From: Gonatopus flavifemur
Lineage: Eukaryota; Arthropoda; Insecta; Hymenoptera; Dryinidae
Length of the DNA stretch: 64,000 nucleotides
NCBI GenBank assembly: GCA_018340375.1
Contig: JAFFJZ010000017.1
Location: 1,850,001 to 1,914,000 of the forward strand
Direction: 5' to 3'
Position 1 is the stretch's first letter, and the number at the start of each line of letters is the position of its first letter. The notes under the pieces are model-generated. The model was not told the origin of the DNA, made no database searches, and worked only from the letters and a program-made list of their open reading frames with translations. Of the stretch, positions 43,716 through 53,445 are shown in pieces. The translations under genes and the position numbers were made by a program.

Positions 43716-43892
43716 ATGAGGAAAATGTATTATAAAATGTATTGTTTAAAAAACAATACATGTGTTAACGGCCTTTGCCAAGTTGACATGGAAAAATGTA
43801 AAGAAAATTCGAATATTAAATTGTATTGTAAAGAAAAGGAGCCTGGTATAGTTAGCGGACTGTATGAGACGAGACTAGAGAATGGAAAATGA
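43716..43892 (+). CDS. Small Cys-rich open frame, 58 codons, unrecognised
   Basis: Begins MRKMYYKMYCLKNN and contains TCVNGLCQVDMEKC. Cys at positions 10, 16, 21, 28 and 38 (C-x5-C-x4-C-x6-C-x9-C); one more Cys lies in the open frame just upstream of the ATG. No signal peptide is visible. The spacing recalls EGF-like or other disulfide-rich domains, but five Cys in a short frame could be an exon fragment or chance. It follows the preceding fragment by about 50 bases. Confidence 0.3.
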   Translation: MRKMYYKMYCLKNNTCVNGLCQVDMEKCKENSNIKLYCKEKEPGIVSGLYETRLENGK

Positions 43893-44711
43893 GTTCTGTC
43901 TCGCTCTGGGTCGATTCATGCAATAAAGAGAAAATAAGTCAACTCAACAAATATAATTTAAATCTAAATCAAATTACAAAATGGGAAATTACACAATTCC
44001 AGAGGTGTTACTCCCTTGGAACTAAATAATTCAACAATTAAATTAATAAGTATGAAATTCTTATCAGTATACACTGGCCAGAGTATCATTCGACTCACTC
44101 ATACATGCGTACAACAGCGTTGCGGTGCACCGTCGCATCCACGAGAAGAGAAGTCATCGAAGACGAGAACGTTGAAGAGAAGAGAAGATCCCGTAGGAGT
44201 GGAGATGAGGAAATATGTGTTGACGGATGTCGAGAAAACCACCACCACCGTGAAAACTAATTGCACGCCGAGTCTGATGGGTTTGAGTGAAAACTTGAGA
44301 GGAACTGAGACGTTGTATCATTAGAATCGATACAGAGGAAAGAATATACTGACACCACGTGAAAGAATTATGAATTGAAGAAACGTGGGTTCACGCGAGG
44401 AGTCTTAGTGCCGCACTGACTAGTTCACGTAACGGCGATCATGTCGTGTCGATGACCATTTCCCCTAATTTGCAATTAGGTCATGTGATCTCACAGGAGG
44501 AGAAGTACGAGGTGTATTTCAGATAGACCGTCCGCAGGAGTAACGACGGAACAACTTGTATTGTTTGTTTGTTGTATAATGTGTTGTTTAAAAAATTTGA
44601 TACTTTATGTTATACAGGCCATGTGAATTTATTCAAATATACTTATGATACTCATGAAAATACAAGTGTTTTGATGAAAATTTTTGTGTACAAAATCTAG
44701 TTATCGCAAGA
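43893..44711. other. GC-richer DNA of unknown origin
   Basis: From about 44090 to 44550 the base composition rises (GAGAAGAGAAG, CCACCACCACCG). It could be a decayed LTR or untranslated retroelement DNA; no borders were identified. Confidence 0.35.
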
Positions 44712-44772
44712 TAAGAAACTTTCGTTGTCAAGAAAATGTTTCTCTTTGGTCAATAGTATTTCCATGGTAACG
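44712..44772 (+). repeat. Direct repeat of 43412-43470
   Basis: Both contain GTTTCTCTTTGGT(C/T)AATAGTATTTCCAT in the same orientation, about 1.3 kb apart. Confidence 0.65.
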
Positions 44773-46067
44773 TTATAAACAATTGAATTGTTCATTCAAG
44801 AGAAATGAATACAGAATTTTGCGAAAATAATTCGATATTCGAATCTTCTGACCCCAAAAACATAGACCCAGGTTCAAATATTGAGTGAACACAATCTTTC
44901 CTACGGACCTTGATATTTAATTGATGAATGACGCAAAATGGTGAAAAATTTTGGTCGCGCGTTAATAAATAAACCGCTGTATTTCGCGAACTAAGAGTCC
45001 AATCGATCTGAAACTTTCCACAAAGTTTGTCCATATACTAGTGAACAACTTTGTCGCTGGAAGTTTTTTGTAGCTCATACTTCCCCTGACACTTTTTCAA
45101 TGCAGAGCATGGAAAACAGGGTTTTCACTTCGGATTAAAAAATTGGTGATTTATTATCAACTTTTATGAATTTTTTATACACTGTTGTTCTCGGGGAAGT
45201 CTTACGAATCAGAATCCGGAAGATTCATCAAGATACATCGAAAAATGACCGAGTTTGAACGAGTTTAATATTGGAAAACATTGATTTGTGGTGCGAAAGA
45301 ATAGATAGTTTTTATTTTTTTTCTCGAAAACTAAAAAAATCGTCAACGGAGACTCATATTAATTTTTCAAGCCCTATTGTCCAGTATTTCTAGATTTTCG
45401 AAATTCCGAATTTTTTTTCGACCCTTGACGTCATGGCTTGGACAATACTTATGCCGCTTCTAGAGCGCCCACGTGGTTATTGCATGGGGACCCTCAATTA
45501 GAACCAAGTTTTGCCCAGAAATACTTTACGTATAGAAACGGATACTATCCTAAGCAGGGTTGGCTGTTAGAGACATGTGAACAAGCTGTCAGTAGAACCG
45601 ATCAAGAACTGATACAGTTTGTATCCGTACTTGCCAGTCACACCAAATAACGACGGTTGCTAACCGTATCTATCCGGAAAAGCAGTGATAAAAACACATC
45701 CTGTTTCTATCAGAATCGGATAGGCTTTTTTTCTCATCAGTTTCTAATGGAATTTTTAGTAGGCATGGGTCTTCATATGCGAATCAATGGGATGACATGG
45801 GTCTTTGCATGGAAATCAAGTGGGTTGCGTGGGATTCAAGTGGGTTACATGCGTCTTCACATGGATTAATGAGCGAAAATATTGAGAAATAGATCACTCT
45901 AAAATTTTAAACACTTAATTGAACTTGAAACAGAAATACATATCGACTTTCAATTGTAGATCACATTCATATTGATTGAGTTCGAATATGTCAATCATTC
46001 ATTTGACACCCCAATGTACCTTGCTCATACATCATGATGAAGCACATAGGTTATTCGGGCAAATCTC
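44773..46067. other. Unassigned DNA
   Basis: Includes ATGGGTCTT / AAGTGGGTT word repeats near 45765-45862. The open frame near 45438-45650 has no recognisable similarity and overlaps short inverted words, so I do not call it a gene. Confidence 0.4.
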
Positions 46068-46306
46068 TCATGGGTCACTCATGCGAGTATATCACATGGG
46101 CTACTCATGGGGAATTATTGCACGGGTTACCCCTGCGAGGAAACCGAACAGGAAAAAAACTTACGTGAATGTAAAACAATAATGGAAATGTTCATTGTCT
46201 CAAGTTCACGTGAGTTTTTGTTCTGTTTGGAATTCTCATACGGGTAACCCGTGCAATATTTCTCCATAGGTAACCCATGTGATATATTCACAGGAGTAAC
46301 CCATGT
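46068..46306. mobile_element. Foldback MITE rich in CATGGGT words
   Basis: TCATGGGTCACTC...CACATGGGCTACTC and GCACGGGTTACCCCT at the left pair with GGGTAACCCGTGC, AGGTAACCCATGTG and GAGTAACCCATG at the right; AACTTACGTGAA lies near the centre. Confidence 0.55.
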
Positions 46307-47376
46307 CACGTGATGATTGTAATACTTCAAACCTGCCATTTCGGACAAAACCGAAGGATTCGATGAAAAATTGCAATTTCTCATCAAAACGCATTCATTT
46401 CATCCCCGCTGATCCAGTTGCATTCCTTCTCCGACGATACGGAAAGTTTCGTACAGTTTTTATTTCCGTCTCAAATCTTACTTCTGCCATACGGAACGAG
46501 TCGCAATGATTCGCATCTAAATTCTTTCCGTTCCATTCCGTCATTTTTAGCAGGGATAGTACGTACCATCACATTTGAAATTTAATGAAAAGTTAAAATC
46601 ATCAATAAAATGTGCTGTGAGTAAATGAAAAATGAATAAAAATTGAATTGTCTGACAGCCTGAGTGATAACCTACAACATTTAATATGGTTTGTTTTACT
46701 AAAGTTTATACTAATCTTTTTAAAATTTATAACGAAATTAAATGTTGATTCATCATTATAAAAATGAAAAAAAAAACACTGTTATATCATCTCTGGTGGA
46801 AGGGGCATGACAATTGTTGTAGGTCATCATTCAAGTTGTCAGACAAATCAATTTTTGTTCATTTTTCATTACCCGTCACATTTTATAGATGATTTTCACT
46901 GTCCCCCAAATTTTGGTTGTGATGGAACGTATAACTCATCTGCAGAAACGTACAATATTGAGTACTAATGAGCGTTAAATTTGTATTGGAATTTATATGA
47001 ATGTTATGATAATAGTCGATAATTCAAAACATCTATTCAATTACAGACTCACCTATGATTTCGAAACTTACAACGATACTCACAAAAATACAGCACTAAA
47101 ATTGTTTATGCATCGTATATGCATTTTCTGCTTAGTATTGATTCTTTGAAAATGCTCCTTTTTTCCAAATATCATTTGTAAGATAGATTGTGACAAAATA
47201 TGATCCGAGGCTGTGTATGTCGCGAATCATAATGAATCTTAAACGTGAGGGAAATGTGAATACTCTTATTTGAATGTAAAAAGAACGAGAATTCATTTTT
47301 ATTACTTCATCTCTTTCTACTATTTGTTTCATTTTCAATGAAATAATTCAAAGTATCAATTTTTGTTATTTATTAT
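46307..47376. other. Unassigned AT-rich DNA
   Basis: No gene, RNA or clear repeat recognised. Confidence 0.4.
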
Positions 47377-47584
47377 TAGACTGCGGAATTTTATGCAAAT
47401 ATCGATTTTTCATGGTACATAGTTTCTGTAAATTCTACATCAATGATATGAAACAACATCCAGTATCTTTTCTTCTGAGAAACGAGTATATGTAGCACAC
47501 TAGTTTATGTCGTTAATGTGAAATATGCGAGAGAAATGTCTAAATATAGAAAAATCTATAATTTGCATAAATTTCCGCAGTCTA
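47377..47584. mobile_element. hAT-type MITE (TAGACTGCGG termini)
   Basis: A 208-bp element from TAGACTGCGGAATTTTATGC to GCATAAATTTCCGCAGTCTA, with an exact 8-bp duplication TTTATTAT (47369-47376 and 47585-47592). Confidence 0.88.
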
Positions 47585-47763
47585 TTTATTATATTTAATA
47601 ATTGATTAACCTTTCAAATTTTCTGCACTACCTATCGAGTCATATCCTGGTGAAGTTTGAATGGTTTTATTGGACCGAATTTTCAATTGAACATAGAAAA
47701 ATCATTCTAAGTTGTTGAAAATGTATAAATGTCAACTGTGTTGGATGAAATATACCCATCAAG

Positions 47764-47910
47764 CAGCATTGCCAGTATTCCCTAGAAAAATCTTCAGCAT
47801 CTGATGATTGGTTATTTCTTGTACAACCAGCCAATCATATTTCCAATTTGGAAAGAAATGACCAATGCCAAAAAATCTGAAGATTTTTCTAGGGAATACT
47901 GGCATCACTG
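47764..47910. mobile_element. hAT-type MITE, 147 bp, copy 2
   Basis: Same length and nearly the same sequence as 26480-26626. CCATCAAG precedes it (47756-47763); the matching copy is not directly after it but at 49379-49386, beyond the next element. Confidence 0.9.
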
Positions 47911-48029
47911 CCAGTGATCCCAGATGAGCTCCGAAGTGAGGGGGAGAGTATTCCCCACCACTATGCCATATATTTACGAACATATGTAGCCGTGCACCAA
48001 CACATACGTTACACGTATATATGGCATAG

Positions 48030-49325
48030 TTTCTGGTTGGGTTTGCGGATGACGTCGGTGCGGTCATTATCGCACGCGCCGTCGAACAGGCGCAGATGCT
48101 GCTCAACCAGACCATGCGTCGCGTCCGTTCCTGGATGGACGGCCACGGATTGCAGCTGGCATTGGCGAAGACCGAGATCGTGCTCCTCACCGAGAAGCAT
48201 ATCCCCCTGATCAGGGATATGCAGGTAGGACAGGTGACGGTCCAGACGAAGGCATCGGTGAAATACCTGGGGGTGTGCCTAGATTCACGGCTCACCTTCT
48301 GGGAAGAAATAAAGAGCAGAGCGGACAAGGCAGCGGAAATAGTCACATCGTTGAGCAGGATCATGGCCAATATCGGCGGCTCCCGAACCTGCAGGAGAAA
48401 ACTACTCCTACGAATCGCCGAGTCCATCATGCTCTACGGTGCCGAAGTCTGGGCCGATTCGCTGCGGTACGAAAAATACCGGAAGCGCATGGCCGCAGTT
48501 CAGCGGAGAGGGGCCCTCCGTATCGCCTGCTCCTACCGCACGGTCTCGGAGCCTGCAGCGTTGGTCGTTGCGGAGGTCATACCAATTGACCTCCTCGCCC
48601 AGGAACGGAGGTCCGTCCACCATGGAGCTTCCATCGCAGGGAGGGATGAAGCGAGGCGTCAAGCTAGAGACGTGTCTTTGCGTACCTGGTGAGAACGGTG
48701 GGAAGGGGAGTCGCGAGCCAGATGTACAGCGAGGATAATACCTCATCTGGATTCCTGGCTCAACTGTCAGCATGGAGGAGTCAATTACTTCCTCACTCAG
48801 CTGCTGATAGGGCACGGTCTGTTCCAAGCCTACCTCTGCAAAATGGGGAAGGTGCAGGAACCAGACTGTGTCTTCTGTGACTCCAAACGAGACGATGCCC
48901 TCCACACGTTCTTTGAGTGTAAGCAGTGGCGGGCGGAGAGAAGTCGTCTCGAAGAGATCTACGGCAGCGTAACTCCAGAGAACATCGTTGGAGCCATGCT
49001 GCTAAGCCAGGACACATGGACTAATGTCACCAGCTTTGCGGAGTCGGTCCTGCGACGGAAGAAGAGGGTCCTCGATGCGAGAGCCAGCTGGGGAGGCGAA
49101 GGGGTCACGTGAAACGTGGCCCGGAATCCAGGGCATCCCCCCGAAGTAATGTGTTAAACAGTTCCGGGGGGGCGTCAAATGCCTGCCAAAAGGGGGTTTT
49201 AGTGGGTATACTGCGATCGGCAACTGTCATCTCCAGCCACAGCAGGAGTCCCACACACCGGGGAGCGATGACATCAGCTCCCTGACGGTGCATAAAGCAT
49301 TCCCCCCTCTATAAAAAAAAAAAAC
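48030..49325 (+). mobile_element. 5'-truncated R1-like non-LTR retrotransposon
   Basis: An 11-bp duplication ATATGGCATAG (48019-48029 and 49326-49336) and a poly(A) tail (about 49310-49324) mark a target-primed insertion. The GC content is clearly higher than the flanks. It carries only the second half of the reverse transcriptase and the C-terminal domain. Confidence 0.9.
48042..49112 (+). pseudogene. R1-like reverse transcriptase C-terminal half
   Basis: One frame with a single TGA (48690-48692, between LRTW and ERWEGES). It begins FADDVGAVIIARAV, the polymerase active-site loop, then WMDGHGLQLALAKTEIVLL, VKYLGVCLDSRL, YGAEVWADSL, VQRRGALRIACSYRTVSE, LIGHGLFQAYL and the zinc-knuckle-like CVFCDSKRDDALHTFFEC typical of R1-clade C-termini. 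The endonuclease, the first RT motifs and ORF1 are lost by truncation. The TGA is probably a decayed CGA. Confidence 0.88.
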
Positions 49326-49386
49326 ATATGGCATAGTGGTGGGGGATACTCTTCCCCTCAGTTCGGAGCTGATCACTGCCATCAAG

Positions 49387-49552
49387 CAGAGCTGCCAGAT
49401 GAGCTCCGACACTGAAGGGAAACGTACCCCCACCATCACTTCATGTATATAATAGTCGTAAGTATTGGTAAGTAACACTTACAACACATACATATATGAG
49501 GTGATGGTGGGGGTACATTTCCCCTCAGCGTCGGAGCTCATCTGGCAGCTCT
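49387..49552. mobile_element. hAT-like MITE, 166 bp
   Basis: CAGAGCTGCCAGATGAGCTC and its exact reverse complement at the ends; CCATCAAG on both sides (49379-49386 and 49553-49560). The inner GTACCCCCACCATCAC pairs with GTGATGGTGGGGGTAC. Confidence 0.92.
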
Positions 49553-50012
49553 GCCATCAAGTATCGTATAAAAAAGTGTCACCATATATGTTTCAGTTTT
49601 TCTTAATCTGGTCAATAATTCTTTTATCACATAAACGATTCAAAATTCATGAATATCCAAATGGTTCATTATCATGTTAGAATCTTAAGTCTATCATAGG
49701 CGATAGAAGGCGTCGGTGGACGCCTAGCGAGGAAATTGCGGAACACATAGGCAGTCGTGTCTCAGAGAAGGGTCAAGTATGAGCGTGCGAAGGTGAACTA
49801 CGAGTAGTAAACCAGAGTAAGGACGAAAAATCGGTTAACGAGAGACGCCGTGTTCCGAAAAGGTACATGCGAGTACCACGAGTCAATGTGATCAGCGAGG
49901 AAACGATCATTTTATTATTCATCTCATGTTCGAGATATGTAAAACGTGAAAAATATAACTGTAATTGAATTACAATCAATCATTTGGAAGTTTTCTCAAA
50001 ACTCTCTTCTAA
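49553..50012. repeat. Unassigned DNA ending in a 111-bp direct repeat
   Basis: 49902-50012 recurs in the same orientation at 56250-56360 (both include GTTCGAGATATGTAAAACGT). It may be the 3' end of a previous copy of the retroelement that follows, or an LTR-like segment. The GC-richer DNA at about 49690-49900 is unassigned. Confidence 0.45.
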
Positions 50013-50200
50013 CATTCTAAGTGTGGGGTGAAGATCGTCTGCCACCCTTTCGGCTAGCTGTTGTAACATTCGCAAAATATACGAGTGCTAATTTGGAGTG
50101 CGAATAAAAATCGAGTTGCTGTGTCACGCAAGCGCGACGATGCCATAAAGTCGTTAACGTTTGAACGACGCCATTTTGTTACGTGTATAAAAGAACCGAG

Positions 50201-50834
50201 ATGTCGAGAGAAACCGGTACGCGTCGGTACGTTAGTGAAAACACATTCGATCGTTTTCAACGAAATATGGACCCAGGAAGGTCTACCCCGATCCCTGGAG
50301 TAAATCAGTTTTTCGGTACGCCGTTTAACAACGCATCGTATTCGAATCGTACAGACATGCCGTCTGCGATGAACGCGTTCGAGGATTCGCGATAAGATGC
50401 GTCCGGAAGTCAAGTGCATATGTCTCACGCGAGAGACGATACGTTGGTATTTTCTGAAAATCAACACAATACGAGTGTAAATCCGTCGAATCAACGTCAT
50501 AACGTTCCGATTTCACAACCAGTGAATTATGTACCACAAAGTGTGCGAAACGAAGGAATCGTTCCAAATCCATTCAATGCGCCAGATAAATCCAAATAAT
50601 TCTACAAACAACGTTGACACAATGCAAATAGTGCAAGAAGATTTATTGACTAACCCAGATAAGGGAACAATCAAAAAAATTATAACAACTTTCCTGCCAA
50701 GTATTATAGATACCACGCTTAGACATATTGCAGTCTTAAACGAGGATAACACCAACGTAGAAATGAAACCAGGCATAGTTGAAGCAGTTATAAAAGCACT
50801 AGAATTGCCTACAAATTTTCAGATTTTTCATTAA
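50201..50834 (+). pseudogene. ORF1-like (gag-type) region of a non-LTR retrotransposon
   Basis: A frame from ATG 50201 contains TFDRFQRNMDPGRSTP, a TAA at 50393-50395, then in the same frame HNVPISQPVNYVPQSV and FNAPDKSK. A frameshift near 50590 leads into TNNVDTMQIVQEDLLT, KGTIKKIITTFLPSIID and ALELPTNFQIF. No zinc knuckles are seen. Its position just before an endonuclease-RT frame is the reason for calling it ORF1. The sequence alone would not identify it. Confidence 0.5.
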
Positions 50835-51108
50835 CCCCAATATTAAAAATCCTGTATATAATAAGCAATCAAATGAATTCTTTTTTTTATTTTCTTTTTT
50901 TTCCCTGAAGTATCTATACAAAAACGAAATTATTTAGACTCATGTAAGTCATTATTTAATATCCTAAAAATAAGTCATATGAAAAGTTATATAATATCAA
51001 AAAAAGAGCTACAAGATTTATTTATATGCAAAGCCAAGAATAATTACAAAAATATTGTTTTGAGTCTACGGACACATTTAATTCTCAAATTTCCAAGAGA
51101 TACCAAAA

Positions 51109-53418
51109 ATGGCGATTAAAATTATACAATGGAACTGTTGTAGCCTTATGTCAAAGTTCGCTGAATGACCTGATTTACTTAATAACCTAAACACTGATAT
51201 TATGTGTCTCTCTGAAACCTGGCTAATAGATACGGAAAATCAAATCTCAATACCAGGCTACATACTAGTCAGAAATGATTCACCCCTGAACAATAGATCA
51301 CGAGGTGTTGGGATTCTGATTAAAAATACTCACTCTATCAAACTAATTGATTATACACAAATCGAAGTATATAACCTCCAGGTCGAGATTATGGGCATTG
51401 AACTGCATATTGATGATAAAATATACAGCTGTTTCTTAATATATAATCCTCCAAATACAAGAAACAAAAAGCCCAAGAATTTTTGGCTTGAGGTCTTTGA
51501 GTATTTCGATAAACTTGACAATGTAATCATCACAGGAGACATCAATGGAAAGAGTAACACGTGGAATCCTCCTTATGCTGAAGAGGATCAAGAAGGAATA
51601 AATATAGAGGCAGCCTTCTCTTCGACAAATTTAATATGCCTTAATGATGGTTCAGTTACAAGACCTTGCTACAAAAATACAGCAGGTAATGCTATAGACC
51701 TGACCTGTGTTTCAGCTAACATAAGTTCAGATTGCAGTTGGAAGACGCTAGAGGACACCGAAGGTAGTGATCATCTACCAACACAAACTATAATAAGACA
51801 TGAGAATTCGAAGAAGATTCCTCATAGACCAACAATAACTTCTACTAATATAAACTGGTCGGATTTTAGACGACGTTTGGATTTAAAAATTGATGGTGAG
51901 AACATAAATAGCCTAAACACAGAACACAGATACGATACATTTTTAGATCACATTCTTACTCCTATAAAGGAATGTGGAGGAAAAATCAAGGATAAAAAAA
52001 AGAATGTAAAAACTCCCTCTTCGGTATGGTGGGATAGTAAATGTTCAGAAATAATTATACAAAAACTTTATACACAAACCCACAAAGGAAAATTTAAAAA
52101 AATATAGAATAGAGGTTGAAGAATAAAAAAAACAACTAAAAATTGTTAAAAGACAAAAATTTGAGGACTTCTGCTATACCCTCAACCCAAGCAAGGATAT
52201 GAGGAAAACCTGGTCAGTTATAAAAGCATTCAAAAATAGAATGAGTCAAAACACAAATGAAATTACAGATAACACACTGAATAATCCGAACCTGAAGAAT
52301 GCATTAAACAAAATATGTACAGATGACCCAGTGCCAAATCTTTCCACTGATTTACTTCAAGATTATTATAATTCTGAGCTTGACTACATTTATAAACCCT
52401 TTTCAAAAGAAGAATACTTCAACGCTGTTTCTAATTTGAAAGTCAAATCTGCTGCCGGACCGGACTTGATAACTTACGAGGTCATTGGAAACTTCAGTCA
52501 ATTAGCGCATAAAACTCTACTTTCAATTTTTAATCTAATATACCATCATTCAAAAATACCCAAATCCTGGGGGGAATATGATATCATATTCATTCCTGAA
52601 CCAAATATCAAAGGTTTTAGGCCAATAGCTCTGGCTCCATGTATTCTTAAAATCTTTGAGAAACTTATACAAAAAAGGATTGAATATTGGGCCGAAAGCA
52701 ACAATAAATTATCAGTATATCAATTCGGTTTTCGAAAACGAAGATCTTGTATCGATAATATAAATATTCTAACAGCGAATATAAAGAAAGCATTTCTACA
52801 AGGAAAAGCGCTGGAAGCAGTATTTCTGGACTTGCAAGGTGCCTTCGATAATGTGAGATTCCCTCAACCTTAGTCACAAAATTGAATGAAATGCAACTAC
52901 CCTGCAAACTAATCAGAATGATATATGATATTATCAAAGCCAGAAATCTTAGAGCTTATTATAAAGGGCAATACATGGAAACAAGAACCACAAAAAAAGG
53001 TTTACGACAAGGCGCTATTCTGAGTCCTATTCTCTTCAATCTATATACTTCAGAACTTGTCAAACACCTAGAAATAGGGGTTAAAATCCTCATATATGCA
53101 AATGACGTTGTTATTTACTTTTATAGCAATGATCGGATAGAAATAGCACAAAAATTGAATGATAGTTTGGCTAAACTTCAAGTGTACCTGAATGATTTAG
53201 GACTCCAAGTGTCACCAGAGACATCAAACTTTTGCCTATTTTCACCTCACAAATCAGATGAAGATATAACTCTTACAATAAATCTCAATAACACTATTAT
53301 ACCCAGAGCCAACACAGTAAAATTTTTTGGAGTTTTTCTGAATCATAAAATGTCATGGTTACCTCATATTAACCCATTAATGCCCATGGCGAAACTGCTG
53401 GGCCTACGGGAAAAGTAA
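51109..53418 (+). pseudogene. Non-LTR retrotransposon ORF2 (endonuclease plus reverse transcriptase), decayed
   Basis: ATG 51109 opens with IIQWNCCSLMSKFAE and a TGA at 51166, then continues in frame: NTDIMCLSETWLID, ITGDINGKSNTWNPP, DLTCVSANIS and TEGSDHLPTQT (endonuclease, His present). After a stop at 52105 and a shift, KVKSAAGPDLITYEV, FRPIALAPCILKIFEKL, YQFGFRKRRSCIDNI and FLDLQGAFDNV give the first RT blocks. After another shift near 52865 come KGLRQGAILSPILFNLY and LIYANDVVIY. The YADD box reads YAND, so a catalytic Asp is lost. The overall pattern fits the I/Jockey group. Confidence 0.85.
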
Positions 53419-53445
53419 CTATTGCAAATAGGATATCTGGGTGGA

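Larger units (their letters stand above)
47912..49378. mobile_element. hAT-like MITE split by an R1-like insertion
   Basis: CAGTGATCCCAGATGAGCTC at the left pairs with GAGCTGATCACTG at the right; ACTATGCCATATA pairs with TATGGCATAGT. Without the retroelement (48030-49325 plus one 11-bp duplication copy) it is about 160 bp, close in size and terminal sequence to the MITE at 49387-49552. CCATCAAG follows at 49379-49386. Confidence 0.8.

Noticed and set aside
45438..45650. 70-codon frame as a gene
   Set aside because: No recognisable domain, overlaps short inverted words around ACGGATAC and GTATCCGT, and has no splice or start context.
48408..48905. 165-codon minus-strand frame
   Set aside because: Shadow of the GC-rich R1-like reverse transcriptase on the plus strand.
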